From an uncultured Clostridia bacterium (GTDB lineage Bacteria; Bacillota; Clostridia; Christensenellales; UBA3700), in the NCBI GenBank assembly GCA_947037025.1, contig CAMQSU010000015.1, forward strand, positions 1-37,895: 37,895 nucleotides of DNA, written 5' to 3'. The notes below the pieces were generated by a model. It did no database searches, was not told the DNA's origin, and worked only from the letters and a program-made list of their open reading frames with translations. A program made the translations under genes and the position numbers. Positions 24,559 through 33,480 of the stretch are shown in pieces; position 1 is the stretch's first letter; the number at the start of each line of letters is the position of its first letter.

Positions 24559-25317
24559 ATGATAGAAAATTTTGATGATGTAAAAATTAATTTAGAGCAC
24601 AAGGACGAATTTGTTAATTATTTAGAGCTAAAAGGTATTGAACGCTATCGTAGATTATGTGATCAAATAAAACCATATTGTGATGAGTTAACTTATGAAA
24701 TTGTATCAGATCATTATAGATATGATATTAAGTTGAGAAGAATGATATTCAAAGCAGTAGGTTTACTAGAAATTGCCTTTAAAGCATATATATGCAATAG
24801 ATTTGAAATTAAAATAATTACTGCAAAAAATGCAAAACAATTAATTGAAGATAAACTAGTAATTAATAGTAAGAAAAAATTAAATGTGCCACAATGGAAA
24901 ATAGATTGCATTTTCGATGAGGACAAAGAATTAAGTTTATATGAATTTATCGAAAGGAGTGATATAGCTGTTCTTAATTCTATATTGTTATTGCTTCCAA
25001 AAATGTGTCATAAAGAATTATTTGTAGATACTGAAGATCTTGATAAGAATCTAACCGCTGTTAAAAAACTTAGAAATTTAGCGATGCATCATAATCTTTT
25101 GTTGGGAGCTAATTTCAATAAAGTCTACAGGGATAAAAAATGCTATAGTGGGTTAAATGAAAATATTAAGAATCTAATATCACTTGTGCCAAAACGTGCA
25201 CGTGGTAATATATCTAATGAATTTAATAATTGCATATTTATTCGGTGGGATGAGTATAACCAGAAAAGAAAGTTGAATATTGTAGAAGAATACATTTTAG
25301 ATGTGGAGGTGGATTGA
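24559..25317 (+). CDS. Abi_2 (AbiD/AbiF-like) HEPN-family protein
   Basis: A 252-aa abortive-infection-type protein. The N-terminal half has the Abi_2 helical pattern (KLRRMIFKAVGLLEIAFKAY). The C-terminal half carries LRNLAMHHN, giving the HEPN R-N-x3-H motif at R172, N173 and H177, which in HEPN proteins forms an RNase active site. GGAGG precedes the ATG after a 75-base gap from the helicase. The stop codon overlaps the start of a nucleotidyltransferase by one base, so the two are translationally coupled. HEPN RNases paired with nucleotidyltransferases form known toxin-antitoxin modules (HEPN/MNT), although this nucleotidyltransferase is larger than the minimal type. RNase activity is expected from the motif, not shown. 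Confidence 0.75.
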   Translation: MIENFDDVKINLEHKDEFVNYLELKGIERYRRLCDQIKPYCDELTYEIVSDHYRYDIKLRRMIFKAVGLLEIAFKAYICNRFEIKIITAKNAKQLIEDKLVINSKKKLNVPQWKIDCIFDEDKELSLYEFIERSDIAVLNSILLLLPKMCHKELFVDTEDLDKNLTAVKKLRNLAMHHNLLLGANFNKVYRDKKCYSGLNENIKNLISLVPKRARGNISNEFNNCIFIRWDEYNQKRKLNIVEEYILDVEVD

Positions 25318-26195
25318 TGGGGAATAAAATGATATCACTAGGCAAGAAAGTGGGACTATGGGATAATGCTCAAGATCAAAGCGAGAAACAACAAGTTGAA
25401 AATACTATAGGCGAGATTGAGAGATGTTTAAATAAAGATACCTTATTGCATTCTATGATTCAAAAAAAAGAACTTGAGTATGTGCACGCTGGGTCTGTAT
25501 CAAAAGGGACTGCTACTGCAAAAAACAGTGATGTTGATCTGCAAGTTGTTTTTAATAGCGATAAAATTGTTATTGAAGATTTTAAAGAATATGTCTATAA
25601 AGTCCTTGTTGAGAATTTTGGTGTAGCATATGTGAAAAGAAAAAATGTTGCAATGGCAGTATTAAGTAACATAAACAGGATTGATGCTGATGTAGTAGTA
25701 GCAAAAAAAATTAGTAAGTATAGAATTGATACATATGCAGATAACACGCAAGAAATGATAGAACATTATTCAAAATTAGATAAAGAAATGATGAATAATA
25801 GGAATAGTATTACAAATAGCAATTATATAAAAATGGTAAGAGCATATAAGGCATTAAGAAATGATATGAGATTATCTAATATTCAATCTGCTTTAGATAT
25901 GTCATCCTTTAAAATAGAATGCTGCTTATATAATGTTAAAAGTAAAACATTTAATGATAAGCGTAAAATGTATAAAGGGGTTAGTGTAGAGGATAAGTTT
26001 GAGAAAATGTTTCAACTGGTAGCGAAAAGCCAAAGTGCTAGTATTAAAAATAAAAAACGTGTTAAAAGGATTTTCGAAGTTAATAGAAAAAAAGAATTGT
26101 TTGTTATAGAGCAGTCAAAGACTAGTGCCGCAAAATTCTTTGATGATGTAATTGATTATATTAATGAGAATTATCTGATAAATATGAAAATATAG
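25317..26195 (+). CDS. CD-NTase/OAS-like nucleotidyltransferase
   Basis: A 292-aa protein when started at the ATG at 25317, which has GGAGGTGG upstream and shares the last A of the preceding TGA; an upstream in-frame TTG is a weaker start. It has the polymerase-beta-type signature GSVSKGTATAKNSDVDL: Gly59-Ser60, then metal-binding Asp72 and Asp74, with the third carboxylate in RIDADVVV (D123 or D125). The GS-x-x-KGTA-x-x-x-SDVD form resembles CD-NTase/SMODS enzymes that make cyclic oligonucleotides. No CBASS effector or ancillary gene is adjacent. Coupled to an Abi_2/HEPN gene, it may instead modify that protein or its RNA target. Confidence 0.8.
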   Translation: MGNKMISLGKKVGLWDNAQDQSEKQQVENTIGEIERCLNKDTLLHSMIQKKELEYVHAGSVSKGTATAKNSDVDLQVVFNSDKIVIEDFKEYVYKVLVENFGVAYVKRKNVAMAVLSNINRIDADVVVAKKISKYRIDTYADNTQEMIEHYSKLDKEMMNNRNSITNSNYIKMVRAYKALRNDMRLSNIQSALDMSSFKIECCLYNVKSKTFNDKRKMYKGVSVEDKFEKMFQLVAKSQSASIKNKKRVKRIFEVNRKKELFVIEQSKTSAAKFFDDVIDYINENYLINMKI

Positions 26196-26215
26196 TCTAA
26201 TTATGCATTTGTTTC

Positions 26216-26245
26216 TTGCGTTTAAGTGCACATGTGTGATATAAT
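26216..26245 (+). promoter_or_regulatory. Promoter of the restriction-modification operon
   Basis: TTGCGT (26216-26221), 18 bases, TATAAT (26240-26245), with TGA before the -10 (extended -10). It lies 24 bases before the HNH gene. Confidence 0.65.
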
Positions 26246-26268
26246 AAAATATTATCTAGGAGGTTTTT

Positions 26269-26982
26269 ATGTTTAATAATTGGCTAAGCTCAAATTCGAA
26301 ATTAAGTTTTTCATCAGTTGAGAAGTATACTCGTGCTGTAAATGTAATTTCAAGAGAGATGATGGAACTGGAAGTTATAAATAAATCACTCGATTCAATG
26401 AGCGTAAGTGAATATGATATAGCATTATTTAAAGTCTTAACACATCCGAAATTCATACTTAAAAATACTATAGGTCATAGTATGTATAGTAATGCACTAA
26501 AGAGAATGAGATGCTATTTAGTTTTTAGTGGTTCAAAAGATCTATTTGTACAGAATATGGTGAATGAAATTGAATTAAATCCTAATGTTGCGATTACGGA
26601 AAAAGAATTAATAATTAAGTCTAGAATAGGTCAAGGTAAATTTAGGCGACAATTGATTAATGAATATAGTGCATGTGTAGTTACTGGTGTGAAAAATACC
26701 GATTTACTTATAGCAAGTCATATCGTGCCTTGGTCAATTAGCGACAATGATTCTAGATTAAGTGTTGATAATGGATTATTACTTACTCCAACATATGATA
26801 AATTGTTTGATTCAGGATTAATTACTATATTAAAAACTGGTAAGATATATACATCAAAATTTATTACCGATGAAGATAAAAGTAAATTAAATATTCAAGA
26901 TCAGTGTTCAATATCTTTAAGGCAAAACAGCATTATAAGTGAAAAACTAGAATACCATAATGAAAATTTGTTTGTAAGATGA
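26269..26982 (+). CDS. HNH_2-type endonuclease
   Basis: A 237-aa protein. Residues 115-190 form an HNH_2 domain: CVVTG, then IASHIVPWS with His151, then DNGLLLTPTYDKLFDSGLI with Asn168. This domain is typical of restriction endonucleases and type IV-like nucleases. The N-terminal 110 residues are helical and unassigned. AGGAGG precedes the ATG, and it has its own promoter. It is only 34 bases upstream of an NgoPII-like restriction gene and is probably transcribed with it. Whether it shares the recognition site of the methyltransferase or cuts other DNA is unknown. Confidence 0.85.
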   Translation: MFNNWLSSNSKLSFSSVEKYTRAVNVISREMMELEVINKSLDSMSVSEYDIALFKVLTHPKFILKNTIGHSMYSNALKRMRCYLVFSGSKDLFVQNMVNEIELNPNVAITEKELIIKSRIGQGKFRRQLINEYSACVVTGVKNTDLLIASHIVPWSISDNDSRLSVDNGLLLTPTYDKLFDSGLITILKTGKIYTSKFITDEDKSKLNIQDQCSISLRQNSIISEKLEYHNENLFVR

Positions 26983-27016
26983 CAAGAATTGCAAGTTCTA
27001 TAACAAAGGAGATAAG

Positions 27017-27859
27017 ATGTCAAATATTATTAGAGCAATAATTAATATATATAATTGTCCTGTATACAATACTGGCGAATATTATAAAAGTAAAACTCGT
27101 GCCAATAGTATGGGTGATGCAATGGAGTTTTTTATTAAAGATTCTTTTGCAAATAGTTATGGTTTAAATGAGAAAGATTCTCTTGTTGCTTATCAAGGAG
27201 TTTTTAGTTATTTAGGGAATCAAAATAATCCACCAGATATGATTTTGAAAAATAGTGATGCAATTGAAGTTAAAAAGATAGAGAGTTTTGGTTCATCACT
27301 CGCATTAAATAGTTCATCACCTAAAGCTAAATTATTTAGGGACAGTTCTATGATTACAGCTGCTTGTAGAGAGTGTGAAGATAATGACTGGGTAGAAAAG
27401 GATATCATATATGCGGTTGGTGTAGTTAAAGAAAAGAATATAAGATGGCTAAGTTTTGTATATGGAGAAGATTACGCAGCATGTGCTGAAATATATGATG
27501 ATGTTAAAAAAGCTATCAAGAATGGTGTAGAGCAAGTTTCGTGTTATAATTTTTCCGAGACTAATGAATTGGGACGAATTAATAGAGTAGATCCTCTAGG
27601 TATCACTAATTTAAGAATACGTGGTATGTGGCAAATTGAAAGTCCTTTTAAAGTGTTTAATAACATACATAATTTTACAACTAAAGAGAAGTTTTCTTTT
27701 TTTGCAATAATCAATGAAGAGAAGTATAATGTGCTAAATAAAGATGATATAGCAGAGCTAGAATTAATTAGCGAAATTAGTATAAATGATATTACAATCA
27801 GTGATCCTAATAATCCTGCTAAATTAAAACAAGTTAAAGCAATTAGATTTGAGAGGTAA
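27017..27859 (+). CDS. NgoPII-like type II restriction endonuclease (predicted GGCC)
   Basis: A 280-aa protein closely resembling the NgoPII family as I remember it: [73 protein letters not shown] and [12 protein letters not shown]. The PD-(D/E)xK catalytic site is visible as Pro73-Asp74 and Glu84-Val-Lys86. NgoPII cleaves GGCC. The next gene is an M.HaeIII-like methyltransferase that modifies GGCC, which supports the specificity independently. AAAGGAG precedes the ATG. A one-base gap separates its stop from the methyltransferase ATG. Confidence 0.9.
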   Translation: MSNIIRAIINIYNCPVYNTGEYYKSKTRANSMGDAMEFFIKDSFANSYGLNEKDSLVAYQGVFSYLGNQNNPPDMILKNSDAIEVKKIESFGSSLALNSSSPKAKLFRDSSMITAACRECEDNDWVEKDIIYAVGVVKEKNIRWLSFVYGEDYAACAEIYDDVKKAIKNGVEQVSCYNFSETNELGRINRVDPLGITNLRIRGMWQIESPFKVFNNIHNFTTKEKFSFFAIINEEKYNVLNKDDIAELELISEISINDITISDPNNPAKLKQVKAIRFER

Positions 27860-27860
27860 T

Positions 27861-28850
27861 ATGAAAATAGTGAGTTTGTTCTCCGGTGCAGGAGGCATGG
27901 ATTTAGGGTTTAAGTTGGCAGGTTTTGATATAATATACGCCAATGAATATGATAAAAACATCTGGTCTACATATGAAAAAAATCATGATTGTTTTCTGGA
28001 TAAAAGAGATATCAGATTAATACCTTCAGAAGATATTCCTGATTGCGATGGGATCATTGGAGGTCCACCGTGTCAAAGTTGGAGTGAGGCAGGTGCTCTA
28101 AAAGGTATAGATGATGATAGAGGTAAATTATTTTTCGAATATATAAGGATCTTGAAAGATAAAAGACCTAAGTTTTTCATTGCTGAAAATGTTGCGGGCA
28201 TGATGTCTGCACGACATAGATCTGCTGTCCAAGAGATAAGTAAGATGTTTGTTGATGCGGGGTATAATTTAACAGTCAATTTAATAAATGTGTCAGATTA
28301 TGGTATTCCACAAGATAGAAAGAGGGTTTTTTATATTGGAATTCGTAATGATTTAAACATTGAGTTTGAATTCCCAAACCATGATAAATCAAAAAAGAAA
28401 GTTTTAAAAGATGTAATTTATAATTTGCGTGAGAGTGCTATTCCATCTGATGAAAAAAATCATACTAATCGCTCGGTGAAAATGAATGCACATGAGTATT
28501 TGACAGGTGGTTTCTCTTCGATGTTTATGAGTAGGAATAGAGTACGTCAGTGGGATGAATTTGGTTATACTGTTCAGGCTAGTGGTAGACAGGCTCAACT
28601 GCATCCACAAGCACCAAAAATGGAAAAGATAGAGAAAAACAAATGCATATTTAAAATCGGACAAGAAGATAAATATAGGCGCCTTACAATTAGAGAATGT
28701 GCTAGATTACAAACATTTCCTGATGATTTTGATTTTGTATATGATAGGTTGGAAAATGGTTATAAAATGGTAGGTAATGCTGTTCCTGTTGAAATGGCAA
28801 GAATAATTGCCGAAAAGTTGATTGATAAATTAAGGAGAATAAATGATTGA
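27861..28850 (+). CDS. DNA (cytosine-5) methyltransferase, M.HaeIII-like (predicted GGCC)
   Basis: A 329-aa C5 methyltransferase with all main motifs: [25 protein letters not shown] with catalytic Cys71, [43 protein letters not shown] and X GNAVP. The target-recognition region ([14 protein letters not shown], then [16 protein letters not shown]) is the form I recall in M.HaeIII, which methylates GGCC; size and Cys position agree too. I chose the ATG at 27861 (GAGAGG upstream) over a TTG at 27849. It protects host DNA from the adjacent NgoPII-like enzyme. It overlaps the DUF262 gene by 8 bases. Confidence 0.94.
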   Translation: MKIVSLFSGAGGMDLGFKLAGFDIIYANEYDKNIWSTYEKNHDCFLDKRDIRLIPSEDIPDCDGIIGGPPCQSWSEAGALKGIDDDRGKLFFEYIRILKDKRPKFFIAENVAGMMSARHRSAVQEISKMFVDAGYNLTVNLINVSDYGIPQDRKRVFYIGIRNDLNIEFEFPNHDKSKKKVLKDVIYNLRESAIPSDEKNHTNRSVKMNAHEYLTGGFSSMFMSRNRVRQWDEFGYTVQASGRQAQLHPQAPKMEKIEKNKCIFKIGQEDKYRRLTIRECARLQTFPDDFDFVYDRLENGYKMVGNAVPVEMARIIAEKLIDKLRRIND

Positions 28851-30090
28851 ATTAATGGATTTTGAAAAACATGAAACAGTGTCAGGTGTAAAAGAACGTA
28901 CGTATCTTTCTGAAGAAGATGTAAATTTAAAATATTCTGATGGGGAAAAAAGAGTTGTGACTGAAACCGGAGCGTACAAATTGCCTTCATTGATGCATCT
29001 TTTTAAGCAGAAAAACTATAACTTATTGCCTTCGTATCAAAGAAGAGTTACATGGGATAGAAAAAAAAGATCAAAATTGATTGAATCTTTTATTATTAAT
29101 ATTCCAGTGCCTCCAGTTTTCTTATATGAAATAGAATATGATAAGTATGAAGTGATGGACGGTCTACAGCGCATATCAACTATTGTTGATTTCTATTCGG
29201 ATAAGTTTCCTCTTTCAGGATTAGAGGAGTGGCCTGAACTAAATGGAAAGAAGTACAGCATGTTGCCTAAAAAGGTAAAAGAGGGAATAGATAGAAGGCA
29301 ACTTATGATTATAACATTGTTAAAAGAAACTGCTTTTGATGATGATTCAGCTGCAGATAGGATTAAAAGACTTGTATTTGAACGGCTCAATACTGGAGGT
29401 GAAACATTAAGAGGTCAGGAAGTACGAAACGCTGTATTTCCAGGGGATGGAAATGAAATGTGTAAGGATTTGTCAAAATCTCCTGTATTCCAGAAACTAT
29501 GGGGGCTGTCAAGCTTTTCAAATGACGAGGTGTTTACGTGGATTGATAACGATGATAATGGTTTTTATGTGAATGAGGACGATAATAAAAAACTGTTACG
29601 CGCCACAACATATAAGAGGATGCTAGATGTTGAATTGGTTTTAAGATTTTTTGCAATGAGAAATATTGATGATTTCAATTGCAGTTTGAACAATTTTTTA
29701 GATAATACATTAATTAAATTAAATAGATATGAAGAAGAAGATTTGAATAAATTAAAACTGTTGTTTGAAAATACTACACATTTAGCATTTAGATTGTTGA
29801 AAGACAAGGCCTTTTGCGTTCACAACGGAGAAAAATGGAGTGCTCCTCAAAGATTAGTTTATGACCCGTTAATAATTGCATTGATGAGTAGGCAAATTGT
29901 AGTTCCTGAACAATTTTCTTCAGATGATTTTATAGAAAAATATAAAGATTTTTTTAATAATAACGTTATCATAGAAAAAGATGGCTTGAAAACTTCTTTG
30001 TTTGATGGAAAACATCAATCGCAAGATGATATAAAGAAAAGAGCAAATAAGATTGTAGATTTTCTGAAGGAATCTAATTTATATGATTAA
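28843..30090 (+). CDS. DUF262 domain protein
   Basis: A 415-aa protein with an N-terminal DUF262 domain (ParB/Srx-like fold). Diagnostic segments are [22 protein letters not shown], here split as [19 protein letters not shown] plus [10 protein letters not shown], then [16 protein letters not shown] (the DGQQR-type NTP-binding motif), then [21 protein letters not shown]. In GmrSD-type enzymes this domain supplies NTP-dependent control of a DUF1524 HNH nuclease; no DUF1524 motif is visible here, and the C-terminal half is helical and unassigned. It starts inside the methyltransferase gene and its end overlaps the HEPN gene, both by 8-base ATGATTRA overlaps, so it is tightly coupled to both. Confidence 0.88.
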   Translation: MIELMDFEKHETVSGVKERTYLSEEDVNLKYSDGEKRVVTETGAYKLPSLMHLFKQKNYNLLPSYQRRVTWDRKKRSKLIESFIINIPVPPVFLYEIEYDKYEVMDGLQRISTIVDFYSDKFPLSGLEEWPELNGKKYSMLPKKVKEGIDRRQLMIITLLKETAFDDDSAADRIKRLVFERLNTGGETLRGQEVRNAVFPGDGNEMCKDLSKSPVFQKLWGLSSFSNDEVFTWIDNDDNGFYVNEDDNKKLLRATTYKRMLDVELVLRFFAMRNIDDFNCSLNNFLDNTLIKLNRYEEEDLNKLKLLFENTTHLAFRLLKDKAFCVHNGEKWSAPQRLVYDPLIIALMSRQIVVPEQFSSDDFIEKYKDFFNNNVIIEKDGLKTSLFDGKHQSQDDIKKRANKIVDFLKESNLYD

Positions 30091-31216
30091 TATAGAGTCG
30101 CAATATAATACATCTTTATCTAAGCTGAATGACATAGAGAATTATATTAGACAACAAATATTAGTAAAAAAAATATCTAATACATTGATGCATTGTGAAA
30201 AAATCGAGGAATTAAATAAAATAACAAAAGATTTAAATAATGCACATATACATTACAATGCAATTATTATTAGTTTGTATGGAATATTTGAAAATTACTT
30301 AGATGAGACTGCAAAAGCGTATATAGAGTCTTTAAGAGGATATTCTAAGGATTTATGCTTTATTGGAAAATCATTTGAGAATAATTATTATAATAAGTTT
30401 GGCGAATATCTATCTAGTCCTCAAAGGTATACTGTTCCTATGCAATCTCGCAATGACGTCATTAATAGGATATCAAAGAATATAGAAGGTAAAGAAGATT
30501 TGTTGTACGAATTTGCTTTAAGACATAGTGGTAATATGACGGGGTTAAAGGTTGTTGATTTTTTGAATAATTTAGATATGCAAGTCACATTTAAGATTAT
30601 TTGTGATTGTGCTGAAATGAAGGATCAGTTTACTCCTGAAGAACTAATAGCATTAGAAAGAAAAGGGCATGATAAAGCGTTGCAGAAACTTGATTCTCTA
30701 GTTGAGGCAAGGAACAATGTAGCACATGGGGTTGCAGATCAAATTATTAGTATGGATTTCATACTGCATCAATACATTCCATTTATCAAATCTTTGATTC
30801 AAGCAATTAATGCTATTTTTCAAAAGAGATATGTATTAAAGTTGATTCAACATGGTGCATATAAAAATCTTGGTAAAATATATATAGTCTACAATAATAA
30901 TATAGCTTGCATTGTTGACTTTAATTATGATATAAATGTAAGCGATATTATAGTATGCAAGAAGGGAGATATAATCAAGAAAGCTAATATTGTTTCATTG
31001 CAGGTTAATAATGTAAATTATGAAATAATTAATTTCAAGTGCGATGTTGGAATTATGCTAGATCAGAAGATTGATAAAGATTACGAGTTGTATGTGTTAT
31101 TAAAAAAGAAAAAAATCAAAAGAAAAAGAAGAATAACTAAAATCAGACTAGTAAATAAGTTTGTTGCCAATATTATAGCGGTTAATTATAATGCTTTTGG
31201 CAAGTACGTTCTCTGA
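30083..31216 (+). CDS. HEPN-domain protein partner of DUF262
   Basis: A 377-aa protein. Residues 50-240 are helical and contain ARNNVAHG: R210, N211 and H215 give the HEPN R-N-x3-H catalytic motif. The overall pattern (IHYNAIIISLYGIFENYLDE) is like the MAE_28990/RiboL-PSP group of HEPN proteins often seen next to DUF262 genes. The C-terminal 130 residues are beta-rich and end in a very basic stretch (LKKKKIKRKRRITKIR) that could bind nucleic acid. It overlaps the DUF262 gene by 8 bases. It is a likely RNase effector with DUF262 as sensor or regulator, by family analogy. No terminator was seen after it. Confidence 0.78.
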   Translation: MINIESQYNTSLSKLNDIENYIRQQILVKKISNTLMHCEKIEELNKITKDLNNAHIHYNAIIISLYGIFENYLDETAKAYIESLRGYSKDLCFIGKSFENNYYNKFGEYLSSPQRYTVPMQSRNDVINRISKNIEGKEDLLYEFALRHSGNMTGLKVVDFLNNLDMQVTFKIICDCAEMKDQFTPEELIALERKGHDKALQKLDSLVEARNNVAHGVADQIISMDFILHQYIPFIKSLIQAINAIFQKRYVLKLIQHGAYKNLGKIYIVYNNNIACIVDFNYDINVSDIIVCKKGDIIKKANIVSLQVNNVNYEIINFKCDVGIMLDQKIDKDYELYVLLKKKKIKRKRRITKIRLVNKFVANIIAVNYNAFGKYVL

Positions 31217-31395
31217 ATATTGATTATGATGAATTCTAGGCATATTAATGATTAATTTGTGTATGGATATTAGTAAACATATATCATAGTGGAGTGATTT
31301 ACAAGTAGCGCGTAATCTAGAAATCGATAAATATTTTGAGCGATTTGTGCATGCTTTAATGCATATTATCAGTTAAATAATTTGGAGCGTGAATC

Positions 31396-32247
31396 ATGGA
31401 ATACAAATTAAATGACATTTTAAATCTAAGTGAAGCCGAAATGTATAATAGCAAGATTGAGTTAAATATGAAGGCAGGAAAAAATGGTGAAAGCTATATT
31501 GACAGGTGGTTAAAATTGTCAGATTCAATAAAAGAAAGCGGTATTACTGATTGTTCTTTTTGGAGTTGGTATAGTGCAAATCAAAGAAATTTTAATAAGG
31601 GCAATACAGTTTTTAGTTTTATACAAATTAGTGCGATTGAATGGCTGTTTATATCTGCGGCTGAAATTTTAGATACGCCAAAGTTAGAAAGAGCAACGGT
31701 ATATGTTGTAGATAAATTTAAACCATTATTTGGACGATTAATTATAAAACATAAAAAGGGGCAAACATTTAGTCGATATGTATTTAATATGATTAGTCGG
31801 ATAGATGACTGCATAGTAAAAGAGATACTGCCATGTATTTATTCAGGCGAAACGTTTAATGGATATGATAATGTAAATATCAAATATGCTATGTTGAAAG
31901 CAGTGTTCCAAGGGGAAATTATGCCTAGTTATTATGAAGCTTTGCAACAAATAACGGGAGTTTATTGTTTGACAGATCATCATACTGGAAAACAATATAT
32001 TGGATCTGCGACGGGAACAGGTGGTGTTTTGCAACGTTGGGGGGATTATTTGGAAACAGGTCATGGTGGTAACGTGAAATTAATTGAACTTTGTAATAGT
32101 GAAGAAGATGGATATTTTGAGGATAATTTTACATTTACATTGTTGGAATATTTTGGAATGATGTATGATCCTGTAAAAATAGTGATAAGAGAGCAATATT
32201 GGAAAAAGTGTTTTGGTACAATAAAAAATGGATATAACGATAATTGA
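31396..32247 (+). CDS. GIY-YIG nuclease with an N-terminal domain of unknown function
   Basis: A 283-aa protein. The C-terminal GIY-YIG domain covers residues 185-283: GVYCLTD (Tyr190), QYIGSA (Tyr201-Gly203), Arg214 in LQRWGDY, HGGN, and Glu266 in REQYWK, which places the metal ligand. The first 180 residues are helical, with WSWYSANQRNFNKGN, and have no recognised motif. The same two-domain layout is common in phage-defence and restriction contexts. GGAG precedes the ATG. The 179 bases upstream hold no gene. The type I hsdS remnant follows it directly, so it may have belonged to the lost restriction locus. Confidence 0.85.
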   Translation: MEYKLNDILNLSEAEMYNSKIELNMKAGKNGESYIDRWLKLSDSIKESGITDCSFWSWYSANQRNFNKGNTVFSFIQISAIEWLFISAAEILDTPKLERATVYVVDKFKPLFGRLIIKHKKGQTFSRYVFNMISRIDDCIVKEILPCIYSGETFNGYDNVNIKYAMLKAVFQGEIMPSYYEALQQITGVYCLTDHHTGKQYIGSATGTGGVLQRWGDYLETGHGGNVKLIELCNSEEDGYFEDNFTFTLLEYFGMMYDPVKIVIREQYWKKCFGTIKNGYNDN

Positions 32248-32282
32248 ATGAATCGACATTAACTAAGTTATGTTTTATTTAA

Positions 32283-32447
32283 GCATGTGAACATATACCT
32301 CAAAATGATTTATTATATAACTTTACAAAACAATTAGAAATTGCATTCAAAACAATAAGCAAATATATTATTCAAAATAAAGAATTTGTCGAACTTCGCG
32401 AATTCCTGTTGCCGCTTCTAATGACCGGCCAAGTCCAAGTAAAATAA
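32283..32447 (+). pseudogene. hsdS: Type I restriction specificity subunit (HsdS), C-terminal remnant
   Basis: The open frame has no start codon in context and is preceded by an in-frame TAA. It reads ACEHIPQNDLLYNFTKQLE, then EFVELREFLLPLLMTGQV and QVK. The ending ELR-x-x-LLP-x-LM-x-GQV is the signature C-terminus of HsdS. Only 54 codons remain; target-recognition domains, hsdM and hsdR are absent. The ribosome site of the next gene (GGAGGGG) lies directly after the stop. It marks a type I system deleted or replaced during island turnover. Confidence 0.85.
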
Positions 32448-32460
32448 TTGGAGGGGAATT

Positions 32461-33480
32461 ATGTGTAATAGAAATTATGACAATATTAAATTTCCAATAA
32501 TCAGCGATGAAAATAAAAAGCTAAATGTTGCTATGGCTAAAGGATGTGTTTCAGCTTATTCAGGTGATGAATTTGAGCAGTTTGTTTTTGAGTGGCTTAA
32601 ATATTGTAAAAAGAAAATCACCCCAAATACTTTAATAGGAAAAGTCGGTGGAAGTGGTGATAAGGGCGTTGATATTTATCAAAAGGACAATGATATTGTT
32701 ACATATTATCAATGTAAGCAATATTCTAAAGGAATAAATAGTACAGAATTATGCGGAATAATTACTAAGGTTCTATATTATTCATACAATAATATCGATT
32801 TTATGCCAAATAAGTTATATGTAGTTGCTTTTAAATCTTTTAATAGACCAGCATTAGCATTATTGGGTAATGTTGACGATTTAAAAGCTGCAGTAATTAA
32901 GAATTGCGATAAATCGTTAGGAAATATGAAAAAAGAAAAGTCTTCAAAAGAATTCATGGAATATATGAAGAAAGTTGATTATTCTTTTGTTGAAAAAGTT
33001 GATGTTGATGATATTATAACCGAGTATTATAATAGTTCATACGGAAAAATGAGATTTATTAAATCCGATTACCCTAACATTAGGCTAAAAATTGAGAAAA
33101 GTAATTATGAAGAGGAAATATACGTGAAAGAGCTTGAGTCAATTGAGCCAGTAATTAAAAAAAGTATTATATTAGGCGCTAAAGAGGACTATTACTCGGC
33201 ACTATGTTTAAAGGAGACAGATAAGTACTTGTTTGGTCATAATGAAGAATTTGATAAGGTGAAAAATGAAGTTGAAGCTGGTATAAAATACGTAAGAATG
33301 AATGAGTGTAATGATTTACTTAAGAGGTATATTGAAATAATGAGTAGCTCATTGAATGCGAATACAAGTTTTTCGTATCTCGATCGTGGTTTGAATATAG
33401 TATGCAATAATGATCGAGCGGGTGTTTGTCATTTTTTAGTGAATGAAGGTAGGCTTTCTTGGAGGAAACAAGATGATTAA
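32461..33480 (+). CDS. ABC-3C system effector with Mrr-like nuclease domain
   Basis: A 339-aa protein. The N-terminal 110 residues form a restriction-endonuclease fold: Glu37/39 in SGDEFEQFVFEWL, Asp71 in GSGDKGVDIYQ, and Gln84-x-Lys86 in YYQCKQYSKG, the Mrr-type PD-(D/E)xK site. The C-terminal part (about 200-339) is helical, ends LVNEGRLSWRK, and fits the conserved C-terminal domain of ABC three-component effectors. It is followed by a small middle component and an SMC-like ATPase in the standard ABC-3C order. GGAGGGG precedes the ATG. Its stop overlaps the next start by 8 bases (ATGATTAA). The expected role is nuclease attack triggered by the ATPase sensing foreign nucleoprotein. Confidence 0.8.
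   Translation: MCNRNYDNIKFPIISDENKKLNVAMAKGCVSAYSGDEFEQFVFEWLKYCKKKITPNTLIGKVGGSGDKGVDIYQKDNDIVTYYQCKQYSKGINSTELCGIITKVLYYSYNNIDFMPNKLYVVAFKSFNRPALALLGNVDDLKAAVIKNCDKSLGNMKKEKSSKEFMEYMKKVDYSFVEKVDVDDIITEYYNSSYGKMRFIKSDYPNIRLKIEKSNYEEEIYVKELESIEPVIKKSIILGAKEDYYSALCLKETDKYLFGHNEEFDKVKNEVEAGIKYVRMNECNDLLKRYIEIMSSSLNANTSFSYLDRGLNIVCNNDRAGVCHFLVNEGRLSWRKQDD

Noticed and set aside
25317..26195. CBASS operon
   Set aside because: The nucleotidyltransferase resembles CD-NTases, but no CBASS effector (phospholipase, SAVED or Cap4-type, transmembrane) or Cap2/Cap3 gene is adjacent. The neighbouring HNH_2 gene has its own promoter and no SAVED domain.
27849..27861. TTG start for the methyltransferase (and similarly early non-ATG starts at 1726, 3970, 25314)
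   Set aside because: In each case an ATG a few codons downstream has the better ribosome site and matches the family N-terminus.
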